From contig JBFYLO010000011.1 in the NCBI GenBank assembly GCA_041305385.1, forward strand, positions 1 through 64,000: DNA of 64,000 nt, read 5' to 3'. The position numbers were made by a program, and so were the translations under genes. Positions 42,676-50,813 of this stretch are shown here, piece by piece. The notes below the pieces were generated by a model, which saw only the letters and a list, made by a program, of their open reading frames with translations, made no database searches and was not told the origin of the DNA. Source of the stretch: JAKAKT01 sp041305385 (GTDB lineage Archaea > Micrarchaeota > Micrarchaeia > Burarchaeales > JAKAKT01). Positions within the stretch are counted from its first letter, which is position 1, and every line of letters begins with the position of its first letter.

Positions 42676-43752
42676 GTGGACCGTGCCTCAGTTGCCACAT
42701 TCTGGGTCGACAAGAGCAGTCGCTTTCTTTACGTGAACGAGCAGACATGCCGAAGCCTCGGATATTCGAGAAAGGAACTGCTCTCCATGTCCGTTCCTGA
42801 TATCGACCCTAATTACCCGAAGAAAAAATGGCAAGCCCACTGGAAGGAAGTCAAAAAAAGAGGCACGTTGACCATAACCGCCCAGCACAGGGCCAAAGAC
42901 GGCAGGCTGTTTCCAGTCGAGATGTCCCTCAATTATCTTGCTTTTGGGGGCAAAGAATACGAAGTTGCCTTCGCCAAGGATATCACAGGTCAAAAGCAAG
43001 CCGAAGAGGACCTCACAGAGAGCCAGGAGCTGTTTCGTTCCACCCTGAACTCGATGGACGATGCGGTCATCATCCTAGGGAAGACCGGGTTTATTCTCGG
43101 CTACCACAAGCCTCCGGGCTGGGAGAACTTTTTGAACATTATCCCCTTCATTGGAAGGAACTATGAAAAGGTGCTCCCAAATGATTTGGTGATGAGATTG
43201 AGGCCTGCAGTCGAAAGGGCATCCAACACGGGGTGCGTGCAGCATTTCGAGCACAACCTTCAGATAGGGAACATGATGGGCTGGTTCAGCGTGAAGGTTT
43301 CTTCCCGGAGGGACATCTCAGGAAAAATTTCCGGGTTCACGATAGTCTCCCGAAACATCACGGAGCGCAAGCGCTCTGTCGAGAAGCTCGCAAGAAGCGA
43401 GAACAAGTACAAAAGGCTGGTGGAGAACTTGGATGAGGGAGTCTGGTCGATAGACAAGGATGCCTACACGACATTCGTGAACTCGAGGACGGCGCAGATG
43501 CTCGGTTACTCGCAGAACGAGATGGCGGGCGAGCACATGTTCTCATTCATGGACACCAAGGGGGCTGAGCTTTTTAAGAAGCACCTCCAGAAGCGGAAGA
43601 GGGGAATTCGGGAATCCTATGAATTTGAATTGATAAGGAAGGACGGCTCGCGCTTGCAAGCCCATATCAACGCGTCGCCCCTTTTTGACGACGAAGGCAG
43701 TTACATCGGAGCCATAGCCGCCCTGACAGAATTGGGCAAGAGGAAGAAATAG
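42676..43752 (+). CDS. PAS-only sensor protein, 5' end probably lost
   Basis: 358 residues made of three PAS domains (about 1-112, 118-235, 243-358) with PAC-like ends such as FAKDITGQKQAEEDL and VSRNITERKRSVEKL. No histidine kinase, GGDEF or other output follows. Homology appears to extend upstream of the GTG start (the codons before it encode LRFTRFAV, as in related PAS proteins), but no start codon exists there and TAA stands in frame at 42634-42636. The gene may be truncated or use a non-standard start. It could still act as a partner of a separate kinase. ATTTAAAC at 42631 is a possible TATA box. Confidence 0.75.
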   Translation: MDRASVATFWVDKSSRFLYVNEQTCRSLGYSRKELLSMSVPDIDPNYPKKKWQAHWKEVKKRGTLTITAQHRAKDGRLFPVEMSLNYLAFGGKEYEVAFAKDITGQKQAEEDLTESQELFRSTLNSMDDAVIILGKTGFILGYHKPPGWENFLNIIPFIGRNYEKVLPNDLVMRLRPAVERASNTGCVQHFEHNLQIGNMMGWFSVKVSSRRDISGKISGFTIVSRNITERKRSVEKLARSENKYKRLVENLDEGVWSIDKDAYTTFVNSRTAQMLGYSQNEMAGEHMFSFMDTKGAELFKKHLQKRKRGIRESYEFELIRKDGSRLQAHINASPLFDDEGSYIGAIAALTELGKRKK

Positions 43753-43804
43753 GCCCAGCGCCTTTTTATACAATGGGTTTCAACAGTCTTTGGGAGGTGG
43801 TCAT

Positions 43805-44110
43805 TTGGCCATAGTCAAAGAGTTTTCAGAATTCCTTAAGAAATACCAGGTGATAGGGCTCGCGGTTGCGTTCATAATCGGCGCTGCCTCAACAAAGCTC
43901 GTGACAGCGCTCGTGAATGACATAATAATGCCAATCGTCGCTGTCGCGGTCCCTGGGGGGGAGTGGAGGACGGCCGAGCTCATCGCAGGGCCAATAAAGT
44001 TCCTCATTGGGGATTTCGCAGGAGCAGTTATCGATTTCCTGATAATTGCAGCAGTCGTCTTCCTCATTGTGAAAATGCTAATGAAGGAGGATGCGACCCA
44101 GAAGAGGTAG
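43805..44110 (+). CDS. mscL: Large-conductance mechanosensitive channel MscL
   Basis: 101 residues with two transmembrane helices. The N-terminal amphipathic helix VKEFSEFLKKYQVIGLAVAF and TM1 IIGAASTKLVTALVNDIIMP match MscL. The extracellular loop is short (PGGEWRTAELIAG). TM2 is FAGAVIDFLIIAAVVFLIV with a Lys-rich tail. TTG 43805 is chosen because GGGAGGTGG lies about five bases upstream; the TTG at 43790 overlaps that ribosome site. The channel relieves pressure after osmotic downshock. Confidence 0.88.
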   Translation: MAIVKEFSEFLKKYQVIGLAVAFIIGAASTKLVTALVNDIIMPIVAVAVPGGEWRTAELIAGPIKFLIGDFAGAVIDFLIIAAVVFLIVKMLMKEDATQKR

Positions 44111-44158
44111 AACGGTAACGTTGATTAAGGACCTCTTCCCTTATTTTTTCGTGATTCT

Positions 44159-44938
44159 ATGGTTTCGAAGAAGAAAACCCCGGCTTTGTTCATCGGGCAC
44201 GGTTCACCGATGAACGCGATTTCGAACAGCGAGTTCACAAGGACCCTTTCGCACCTCGGCCACAGGCTGCCGAAGCCCAAGGCAATTCTCGTCATCTCCT
44301 CCCATTGGCTTACGAAGGGCACGTTTGTAACCTGCAACGAGCATCCGAAAACCATCCACGATTTCCTGAATTTTCCCGATGAGCTGTACTCACTTCAATA
44401 CCCTGCCTGCGGCAATCCGAAACTCGCCAAGCAATTGGCCGATTCCTCAAAAGGCTCAATCTTCTGCTCGCCGGACTGGGGCCTCGACCACGCAGCCTGG
44501 TCTATGCTCAGGCACATCTACCCGAAAGCGGATGTTCCTGTTCTAGAATTGAGCCTCAATGTTGAAAAACCTCCGGAATACCACTACAAACTTGCAAGCA
44601 AGCTCGCTCCTTTTAGAAAAGAAGGAGTCATGATAATCGGCACTGGCAACATGGTCCACAACCTCTGGCACATGCGGAGGGACTCTCACGCGCCACCTTA
44701 CAGATGGGCAAAGCACTTCGACGAGGTCTTGAGGGAAAAACTATTAAAATGCAAGCACAAGGACCTCGTAAATTACTCTAGATTGGGCGAGGCTTCCACT
44801 CTCGCAATACCCAACAAAGACCACTACCTGCCCATGCTCTACATTCTCGGGCTGCAGGAGAAGGGCGAGAAGCTCGAGTTCGTTTACGAGGGAATCCAGA
44901 ACGGCTCGGTGTCCATGAGGAGCTTCATGATTTCATGA
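44159..44938 (+). CDS. ygiD: Class III extradiol dioxygenase, DODA/YgiD type
   Basis: 259 residues of the LigB superfamily. Metal ligands are in LFIGHGSPMNA and ISSHWLTKG (two His) and DWGLDHAAWSMLRHIYP; the later IGTGNMVHNLWHM holds the catalytic His. This matches the 4,5-DOPA-dioxygenase-like family, which opens catechol rings using non-haem iron or zinc. The natural archaeal substrate is unknown. ATG 44159 follows TATTTTTTCG at about 20 bases. It stands alone after mscL. Confidence 0.88.
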   Translation: MVSKKKTPALFIGHGSPMNAISNSEFTRTLSHLGHRLPKPKAILVISSHWLTKGTFVTCNEHPKTIHDFLNFPDELYSLQYPACGNPKLAKQLADSSKGSIFCSPDWGLDHAAWSMLRHIYPKADVPVLELSLNVEKPPEYHYKLASKLAPFRKEGVMIIGTGNMVHNLWHMRRDSHAPPYRWAKHFDEVLREKLLKCKHKDLVNYSRLGEASTLAIPNKDHYLPMLYILGLQEKGEKLEFVYEGIQNGSVSMRSFMIS

Positions 44939-45017
44939 GTCAATTGCGCGAAAAGGGAAAAGCCTCTCTTTAGCTGAAATTAGGGTCCACTTAGTTTTTA
45001 GGGGGCACGGACGCTTG

Positions 45018-45063
45018 GTGGGAAGCGCTCTGCCTGACTGAGGAGAGGGCGTTTCCGCGGAAA
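45018..45063 (+). repeat. Imperfect direct repeat, copy A, bracketing the HEPN/MNT module
   Basis: About 45 bases match copy B at 46113-46162. The core TGGGAAGCGCTCTGCCTGAC matches 18 of 20, followed by a GGAGA...GC segment. A terminal hairpin GTTTCC-GC-GGAAAC corresponds to ATTTCC-TA-GGAAT in copy B, so pairing is kept while loop bases differ. It ends ten bases before the HEPN stop codon. Confidence 0.6.
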
Positions 45064-45074
45064 CAAGGCGCGCC

Positions 45075-45509
45075 TTACTTTTTCAGGAGCTTCTCCCTTA
45101 TCCTCTGCACGAACTTCGTGGCATTTTCAAGTGCGCGCCTTGCCTCGTCATCTCCTACGCTGCCAATGGCTTCCCCATACATCACATCGTGCCTTCTCAC
45201 CCTGTAATTGTCAAACATCCTGTGTGGCCCGCCGCTCTCATCGGGCATTACTGCAGAGCAAAACTTCACCACGGTGACATGGTGCGCTTCAGATAATGGT
45301 GCGTACCCCTTGGCAGCCATCAGCGCGCGCCCGGCGGACAGCATGGCGTTGTAGGCGATGGCAAGCGCCCAATCGGGGTTCCCCCCTTTCAGGTTGTCAT
45401 TTGCCGCCTTCAGGTCCTTTTGTGCAACAGAAATCAGGCTTTGCGCCTTCTCCGGGTCAGGCTCCACCTTTTTTACCATGCGATCTTTCAACAAGTCCGA
45501 CAAATTCAT
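45075..45509 (-). CDS. HEPN-domain protein (toxin-like partner)
   Basis: 144 residues, all helical. The HEPN pattern is present: an N-terminal helix with SLISVAQKDLKAANDNLKGG, PDWALAIAYNAMLSAGRALMA, and the motif YRVRRHDVMYGE near 102-113, whose Arg/His are the RNase-type residues of HEPN toxins. Its gene overlaps the preceding nucleotidyltransferase gene by 53 bases, which couples their translation. HEPN/MNT pairs act as toxin-antitoxin modules in which the MNT enzyme modifies the HEPN protein. ATG 45479 is an alternative start. Confidence 0.82.
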   Translation of the reverse strand: MNLSDLLKDRMVKKVEPDPEKAQSLISVAQKDLKAANDNLKGGNPDWALAIAYNAMLSAGRALMAAKGYAPLSEAHHVTVVKFCSAVMPDESGGPHRMFDNYRVRRHDVMYGEAIGSVGDDEARRALENATKFVQRIREKLLKK

Positions 45510-46062
45510 CGTAATCGCCCTCCAGCCATGCCACGCCCTTTTTCACGATGTCTCGAAGAAAGGGGCTTCCGTCGCGAAGCTTCTTTTGGAAGTCGCCCCA
45601 GCTCCAGTGAATGTAATTGACCTCCCTGGAGATTCTCCCACCTGCCTGGAACATGCGCCGCGAAAGCTCCCCATCATCGCAGTCCCCGATAACCATCACG
45701 TCAATGTCGCTTCCAGCTGCTTCCTTCCCGCTTGCCATGCTCCCGAAGACAAAGGCGTACCTGACAGCCGCCAGCTTTGCAAGCGCCACCTTCAGCTCTC
45801 CGAAAGCGCCGTCAGTCTTGAGGTAAAGCCCGCGCATTTCGGGGTATACCGGAGACCTTCTGTCTGGATAAAAAAAGACCTGTCTCCCCTTCTTTTCCCT
45901 TTTCAGGAGGCCCATCCATTCAAAAAGCGCAAGCTCGCGAGCTGCTTCTGATGGAGAGACGCCTGCCCTCCTTGCAACCTCCCGAAGGTGCAACCCCTCC
46001 TGGAAAAGGGCGACCCCCAGTACCTTGGCCCTGGCAGAGGAGCCGAGCAGTTTTTCAAGCAT
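45457..46062 (-). CDS. wHTH-MNT nucleotidyltransferase (antitoxin-like partner)
   Basis: 201 residues: an N-terminal winged helix (LHLREVARRAGVSPSEAARE, then LFEWMGLLKREKKGRQVFFY) followed by a minimal nucleotidyltransferase domain with AFVFGSMASGKEAAGSDIDV, the GS...DxD active site. In related pairs this enzyme AMPylates the HEPN partner. The HTH could autoregulate the operon. It is first in a two-gene unit. It starts with ATG 46062, and TATA-like ATTGTCCTTTTAAAG is just upstream. Confidence 0.85.
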   Translation of the reverse strand: MLEKLLGSSARAKVLGVALFQEGLHLREVARRAGVSPSEAARELALFEWMGLLKREKKGRQVFFYPDRRSPVYPEMRGLYLKTDGAFGELKVALAKLAAVRYAFVFGSMASGKEAAGSDIDVMVIGDCDDGELSRRMFQAGGRISREVNYIHWSWGDFQKKLRDGSPFLRDIVKKGVAWLEGDYDEFVGLVERSHGKKGGA

Positions 46063-46112
46063 GTTCTTTATTTAGACACAATTGTCCTTTTAAAGTTAAC
46101 GATATTGGCCGA

Positions 46113-46162
46113 GTGGAAAGTGCTCTGCCTGACCGCCGAAGGAGACTGCATTTCCTAGGAAT
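46113..46162 (+). repeat. Imperfect direct repeat, copy B, bracketing the HEPN/MNT module
   Basis: Partner of copy A with the same order: TGGAAAGTGCTCTGCCTGAC, then a four-base insertion, GGAGACTGC and the hairpin ATTTCC-TA-GGAAT. It lies about 50 bases upstream of the nucleotidyltransferase start, so the two copies enclose the module and little else. Confidence 0.6.
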
Positions 46163-46172
46163 TCGGCAAACG

Positions 46173-46556
46173 CTATCTGTTCGACTTAGATTTTTTTAAA
46201 AGGGGTTGCGCCATCATAAATCCAGAATAGATGACGCCTAACAAAATTATCGCTTCTAGAGGACCATACAATGGATAATACAAAAAAAAGTAACTTCTTG
46301 GTTCATAATTGCAGCAGCAGGGAGATTCTGAGGCTTTCCGCGGGCATGGCAGTTTGTCAGCCCCTTTTTCGCATTCAACTATCGAATCGACTCTCTCTTC
46401 GCACCATCGCTCACATTCTGGGCCAATCATGCACTGTAAATTACTAGTTGAACCAGCACTGGAATTATGCAAAAACACCAGAACAGAATTCAGAAATATG
46501 AACATGGCCAATGTCAGCAAAGCAAGCTTCCAGTTCAGATAATGCGTCAGATGCAC
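46173..46556 (-). CDS. Membrane protein with Cys-rich external loop
   Basis: 127 residues. TM1 is about 8-30 (LALLTLAMFIFLNSVLVFL). An exported loop of some 60 residues carries nine or so cysteines (CMIGPECERWCEERVDSIVE, SPCCCNYEP) and is probably disulfide-bonded. TM2 is about 98-117, followed by a Lys-rich tail. No family recognised. The exported disulfide loop would be a plausible client of the CcdA and thioredoxin proteins in this window. Confidence 0.6.
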   Translation of the reverse strand: MHLTHYLNWKLALLTLAMFIFLNSVLVFLHNSSAGSTSNLQCMIGPECERWCEERVDSIVECEKGADKLPCPRKASESPCCCNYEPRSYFFLYYPLYGPLEAIILLGVIYSGFMMAQPLLKKSKSNR

Positions 46557-46614
46557 GTATTCTTATGGGCAACCCGGATTAAAACCTTGCTACGGTCTGC
46601 TAACTTTAGTTGCA

Positions 46615-46728
46615 TCAGACCGCCTGTCTATCCTCATCGCCTGCGAGGGCTTGGAGATCACCTTCGTCATCATCTGCGGTTAACTTTGCAAACGTAGAAT
46701 ATATCTCTTCTGCGGTCGCCAACCCCAT
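46615..46728 (-). CDS. Short acidic ORF, 37 residues, uncertain
   Basis: Starts ATG 46728 right after TTAATTAATAAAG. It encodes MGLATAEEIYSTFAKLTADD, then an acidic tail ending EDRQAV. Composition is protein-like, but no homologue is recognised and it is short. A CGGTCTG/CAGACCG hairpin lies just past its stop (46593-46622). It could be a gene remnant or the open part of a non-coding region; the rest of the 214-base gap shows nothing else. Confidence 0.3.
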   Translation of the reverse strand: MGLATAEEIYSTFAKLTADDDEGDLQALAGDEDRQAV

Positions 46729-46770
46729 CTTTATTAATTAAACCGGCATAAACCGTCCGGGGTTGATTTT

Positions 46771-47487
46771 ATGGAGAAACCAGTTCATCTATTAGTTGTG
46801 CTTCTAGTCAGTGCCGTTCTTCTGTTCGGCTGCAGCCAGCCGCAGCAGACAGGCGATTCCCAGCAACCGGGAACAAATTCTCTTCCGACAGGAGCCAATG
46901 AAAATACCGGAGTGGCCCCGCAACAGCCCTCTTCAGTAAACCAGCCAACTGCAAAGCCCACTGAGCCGAAGCCGACTGAGACCCAATCCAAGGACTTCAG
47001 CAGTCTCTACTCATACTCCTCGCTCACAAGCTACGAATACAGGGTAACCGCCACTTCCGAAACCGGCCAGAGTTCAGTGACAAACCTCAAGACCAAGGTT
47101 TCCTCAGACGCTTACAAGGGGACCCCGGCTTGGCTCACCCAGACCGACATGAGCACTGAAGGGACTTCTGTCATGACAAAACTGTGGGTCGATAAAAAGA
47201 CAAACGCCTGCCTTGCTACCAAGAGCGTTATAAATTACGGCGGGCAGACAATGGAGAACGAGGCGCCCTGCCCCACCGAAGGCCCCAATTCCGCTTCGGG
47301 AACATCGGGAACCGAATCCAAAAAGCTGAAATACGAGGGAATAGAGTCAGTTTCAGTTCCCGCAGGCACGTTCCAGGCGGAGAAATATTCAATTCAGGGC
47401 TCTTATTACTGGACAAGTGCGAGCGTTCCGATACCAGTGAAGATGACATACGGGACAACTAAGATGGAACTCGTCTCCTACTCTTAG
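46771..47487 (+). CDS. Exported lipoprotein, unknown
   Basis: 238 residues. Signal peptide with lipobox LLFGC at residues 17-21 (SAVLLFGCSQPQQ), then a Gln/Pro/Thr-rich linker (about 22-75) and a beta-rich domain with SLTSYEYRVTATSETGQSS and VSVPAGTFQAEKYSIQGSYY. Anchored outside the cell membrane; the linker may be O-glycosylated. The overall design resembles other archaeal surface lipoproteins with a sensing or binding domain. The protein at 54860-55639 has a similar VxAxGTxKxREAFKV-like region, and the two may be related. Confidence 0.75.
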   Translation: MEKPVHLLVVLLVSAVLLFGCSQPQQTGDSQQPGTNSLPTGANENTGVAPQQPSSVNQPTAKPTEPKPTETQSKDFSSLYSYSSLTSYEYRVTATSETGQSSVTNLKTKVSSDAYKGTPAWLTQTDMSTEGTSVMTKLWVDKKTNACLATKSVINYGGQTMENEAPCPTEGPNSASGTSGTESKKLKYEGIESVSVPAGTFQAEKYSIQGSYYWTSASVPIPVKMTYGTTKMELVSYS

Positions 47488-47488
47488 T

Positions 47489-48169
47489 TCAGAGGAACAG
47501 TGCAACGGAATAAGCCCCGAGAGCGATGAACACAAGAGTGAACATCGTGCACCCGAGCAGAAGCGCAGTGTTCAGGGAGTCGAAGACCCCCCCGAGGTCC
47601 CTCTTTGCCTTTGCGAGGTCGCTCTTTGCTTTCGAAAGGTCGTCCCGCACCGCCTTTATCCCCTGCTGCGACTCCTTCATGGACGATGAAACCGATGAGA
47701 GCGAGTCAGCCTGCCCCCCTAGCGAATTCGAAGAGGAATAGAGGCTCTGCGCAGCTGATTTCAGGGAGGTTGAGGCGTCGCTTCCGCCTGGAAGAGAGGA
47801 GGCCTGGGTTGCAAGCTCGTCAATTCCATCGGCCAGCTCCTTGGTGCTGGAGGAGTAACCCTGGAATCCAGCGGAAAGGTCTTCAGTTAATCCTGGGACA
47901 GTGTTCATCGCATTATATGCGCCCTGCAGGCTCTTGTCCAGGTTGTTCACAGCGCTCGATGCAGTGTCCAGCTGCGAGAGCGTGCTCTCCCTAAGCGTAT
48001 TGATTGACGGGGAAAGGGTCAGGTAAACCAGCACTACCAGCACCAAGCCTACGAATGAGGCGAATACCCCGACTCCGGCGAAACCGTAGCGGGCCCATTT
48101 CCCCAGTCCCTTGAATCCGGCTCCGCCTTCAGTTTCCTTTCCGTTTTCTTGGTTTTCCTCTTGTGGCAT
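47489..48169 (-). CDS. Two-helix membrane protein with long external coiled coil
   Basis: 226 residues from ATG 48169. TM1 about 35-60 (YGFAGVGVFASFVGLVLVVL) and TM2 near the C-terminus (LLLGCTMFTLVFIALGAYSV) flank an exported Ser/Leu/Ala-rich helical region of some 140 residues, reminiscent of the periplasmic coiled coil of chemoreceptor- or YhgE-like proteins. No signalling domain is present. The start overlaps the end of the NHL gene by 41 bases, so the two are co-translated and possibly interact at the surface. Confidence 0.68.
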   Translation of the reverse strand: MPQEENQENGKETEGGAGFKGLGKWARYGFAGVGVFASFVGLVLVVLVYLTLSPSINTLRESTLSQLDTASSAVNNLDKSLQGAYNAMNTVPGLTEDLSAGFQGYSSSTKELADGIDELATQASSLPGGSDASTSLKSAAQSLYSSSNSLGGQADSLSSVSSSMKESQQGIKAVRDDLSKAKSDLAKAKRDLGGVFDSLNTALLLGCTMFTLVFIALGAYSVALFL

Positions 48170-50048
48170 AGTAAACAACCACCACTGCGACAAGCAGCAG
48201 CACCAGAACTCCAATCCCAATTATCGTTAGCTGGTTGGTTCTGTCAATTCCAGCTCTCGCGCCATCGATGGAATCAAGGGCGCTTTTCACCTTCTCAACA
48301 GCCCCGTCCGGGTCCCTGTCGAGCATCGCTTCGGCCTCGCTTAGCCGCTTCTCTGCAGGGGACATGTCAGGCTTGAAGAAATAAGACATTCCATAGGTTT
48401 TGCTCAGCTCCTGCCGGGCAGCCGAGAGCTTCCCCCTCGCTGATTCAACCCTGGCCGCATGGCCCTGGAGAAGGAGCTTGGCGACATTAATCTTTCCCTT
48501 CGCAGCTGAGAGCTTCTCCCTGCACTGGCCGAAGTCATAGGAGTTGCAGGACTCGCGCGCAGCATCGAGAGCCGAGGTTATTTCGGTGAAGTTGATGTCA
48601 AGGATATAGCCAGATGCCGAAGCAGAGACTTCTGACAACTCGTTCTGGGCGTCGGAGATCGCGAGCAGAAGTTCGCTCTTGGTCGTGGAGCTTTCCCCGG
48701 AAGAGCCGGAGACAGAAGCCTTGAATTCGAGGACCCTGGGATGGAGGGCAGTTGAGTTGAAGGCCGCGTCATAGTATTTGCCAGCATCCAGCATCGCCTG
48801 TATCCTGATAATCTCAGCCCTAAGGGAGCTTGAGTCAACATTCAGGTTATACCTAGATGCTTCCTGGTCCGCCAGGTCCAATGCCTGTTCATCCCCAAGG
48901 GTTATCCTGAGAACCTCCGTATGTATGCTCGAGGCAAGGCTCGCGTTGAGCTTTTCAGTCTCGGAGACCGATTGGGTTGCATTGAAATAGGCATTCGAGA
49001 ATCTTCCCCCAGCGAACTCGGACCGCGCCTTCTCCAGGAGCGACCCGCCCAGGTCTTCAAACGAGAACCCGAGGTGCGTGGCTGCGGAAATTCTGCTGCT
49101 GAGCGAACTGTGCCGGGCCTCGGCAACCTCGATTTTTTTGGACGCCTCGCCCTGGGTCTGGTAATACGGTATGTACTGGAATATCTGTATTACGGCGTGT
49201 CCGGAGTCTGCCACGTAAAGTTTACCCGAAGACTCAACACGAATCCCGACTGGCTGCGAGAAAGAAGTCCAGGGGCTTCCGTTCATTCGGTCAACGCACC
49301 GGTAATCCTTGTCGAATACCACTATCCGATCATTTTCGGAATCCGAGACGAAGATGAATCCCTCATCGCTTACGGCGACTCCCCGGGGCGAGTTCAGAAC
49401 GCATTCATAGGAGCCCCTTATGGAACTCACCTGGGAGCCGTTCAAATTGAAAATCTGGACCCGGTTGTTTCCCCTGTCCGCCACGTAGATGAGGCCGTTC
49501 TTTATTTCTATCCCAGCGGGCTCGCTCAGCTGCCCTTCGCCGAATCCCCTGGAACCGATTTTTCCCGCATAGGTCCTGTCCTTCAGGTCGAAAAGTTTGA
49601 TTATTCCCCTGCCGGTGTCCGAGACATACATCAGGTTCCCAAGGACCGCGACTCCGGATGGGATGTTGAAGGAATAGGCGTCCGAATCAGACACCGAGAA
49701 GCCGTTCGAGTAAAGCCAGTTGTCGTAAACCACCACATCGTTAGTGCCCGTGCTTGCGACATACACCTTGTTGTTATCTGCGAACCAGAACGCCTTGGGG
49801 TAAAGCATCTTGCCGAGTGCCGCGCCACTTATTATCTTGTTGGGCTCGCCCTTGTAGAACTCGACCACCCTGCTGTTGCCGGTATCGAGCACATAGAGGT
49901 AATCCCCGCTCGGTTGCACGTCAGAAGGCGAGGAGAGGTTGATCCACTTCCCAGTGTCCTTTATGTAAACCTTTCCAACATAGCTGAACTCCGCGTAGGG
50001 ACAGAAGGCAAGCAGTAGAAGCATGGCAAGCGCAACCCAGTTCCTCAT
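48129..50048 (-). CDS. NHL-repeat beta-propeller surface protein with C-terminal anchor
   Basis: 639 residues. The N-terminal signal peptide (LALAMLLLLAFCPYAEF-like) is followed by six NHL blades, for example YLYVLDTGNSRVVEFYKG, LMYVSDTGRGIIKLFDLK, LIYVADRGNNRVQIFNLN and KLYVADSGHAVIQIFQYI. After about residue 300 a long helical/coiled-coil stalk (many Ala, Glu, Ser) leads to a C-terminal transmembrane helix (LTIIGIGVLVLLLVAVVVVY) and a basic tail. It is a membrane-anchored propeller on a stalk facing outward, probably a protein- or polysaccharide-binding scaffold. N-glycosylation sequons are frequent. Confidence 0.82.
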   Translation of the reverse strand: MRNWVALAMLLLLAFCPYAEFSYVGKVYIKDTGKWINLSSPSDVQPSGDYLYVLDTGNSRVVEFYKGEPNKIISGAALGKMLYPKAFWFADNNKVYVASTGTNDVVVYDNWLYSNGFSVSDSDAYSFNIPSGVAVLGNLMYVSDTGRGIIKLFDLKDRTYAGKIGSRGFGEGQLSEPAGIEIKNGLIYVADRGNNRVQIFNLNGSQVSSIRGSYECVLNSPRGVAVSDEGFIFVSDSENDRIVVFDKDYRCVDRMNGSPWTSFSQPVGIRVESSGKLYVADSGHAVIQIFQYIPYYQTQGEASKKIEVAEARHSSLSSRISAATHLGFSFEDLGGSLLEKARSEFAGGRFSNAYFNATQSVSETEKLNASLASSIHTEVLRITLGDEQALDLADQEASRYNLNVDSSSLRAEIIRIQAMLDAGKYYDAAFNSTALHPRVLEFKASVSGSSGESSTTKSELLLAISDAQNELSEVSASASGYILDINFTEITSALDAARESCNSYDFGQCREKLSAAKGKINVAKLLLQGHAARVESARGKLSAARQELSKTYGMSYFFKPDMSPAEKRLSEAEAMLDRDPDGAVEKVKSALDSIDGARAGIDRTNQLTIIGIGVLVLLLVAVVVVYYATRGKPRKRKGN

Positions 50049-50099
50049 GACCGGTTATTTCCCGATAACCCTTAAAACCCTTGCCTATGAAATCCACTC

Positions 50100-50813
50100 A
50101 TGGCAGACGCATCAATCATAATACCTTCTCTTAACGAAGGAAAGAACATCGAAGCGTGCCTGAAGGCAGCCAGGGCCCAGAAGACCAGACTGGACTATGA
50201 AATCGTGGTTTCGGATGGCGGGAGCACAGACAACACGCGGGAAATCGCCGGGAAATATGCCGACAAGATGATAACAGCAAAGCAGCGCGGGATATGGATT
50301 GGCAGGAACAAGGGCGCAGAGGCCTCAAGCGGAAAGACTTACATTTTCATCGATGCGGACACCGTAATCCCGCCCAATTACATCGATTCGGTGTTTCCGA
50401 TTCTCCAGGGCCCCGGGATATCGGGCCTCTCCTGCGCCTTCGTATTCTCGGACAGGAACACCAAGCTCAAGATTATAGAGGAAATATGCAACGAATACCT
50501 GCTGTTCAGGGGCTCTTTTGGAAAGGGCGAGCTCCTCGGCTTCAATGCAGTGGTCCCAAAGAAGTATTTCAAGAAGGCAGGTGGCTTTCCCAATGCCCCG
50601 CTCGAGGACGGGGCGCTTGCGATAAAGCTCAGGAGGTTGGGCAGGCTCGTTTTCCTCCCAGAGCCAAAGGTGACGACCAGTTCCAGGAGAATTGAAAAGC
50701 AGGGAATCCTAAAATCAACCCTATACTATTCGCAGATAGCACTCAAGAGCTCGCTTCCCAAATCCCCGCTCGAGAGGCTCCTTCTCTACAGGGACTACGT
50801 GCCCATCAGGTGA
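50100..50813 (+). CDS. Family 2 glycosyltransferase
   Basis: 237 residues with the GT-A fold. Donor-binding start ASIIIPSLNEGKNIEACLK, VVSDGGSTDNTREIA, and the metal DxD-like FIDADTVIPP are present; the acceptor side ends before PLEDGALAIKLRRLG. No transmembrane helix except possibly a weak C-terminal one. It probably transfers a sugar to a lipid carrier or glycan. It is adjacent to the surface-protein genes but divergent from them. Confidence 0.88.
   Translation: MADASIIIPSLNEGKNIEACLKAARAQKTRLDYEIVVSDGGSTDNTREIAGKYADKMITAKQRGIWIGRNKGAEASSGKTYIFIDADTVIPPNYIDSVFPILQGPGISGLSCAFVFSDRNTKLKIIEEICNEYLLFRGSFGKGELLGFNAVVPKKYFKKAGGFPNAPLEDGALAIKLRRLGRLVFLPEPKVTTSSRRIEKQGILKSTLYYSQIALKSSLPKSPLERLLLYRDYVPIR

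Noticed and set aside
42676..43752. Histidine kinase
   Set aside because: The protein ends right after the third PAS domain; no H-box or ATPase motifs occur before the stop or in the next gene.
44995..45065. tRNA-like or C/D-box RNA in the bracket repeat
   Set aside because: A D-arm-like piece and a CTGA occur, but no T-arm, anticodon stem or C box (RTGATGA) can be assigned in either copy; kept only as a structured repeat.
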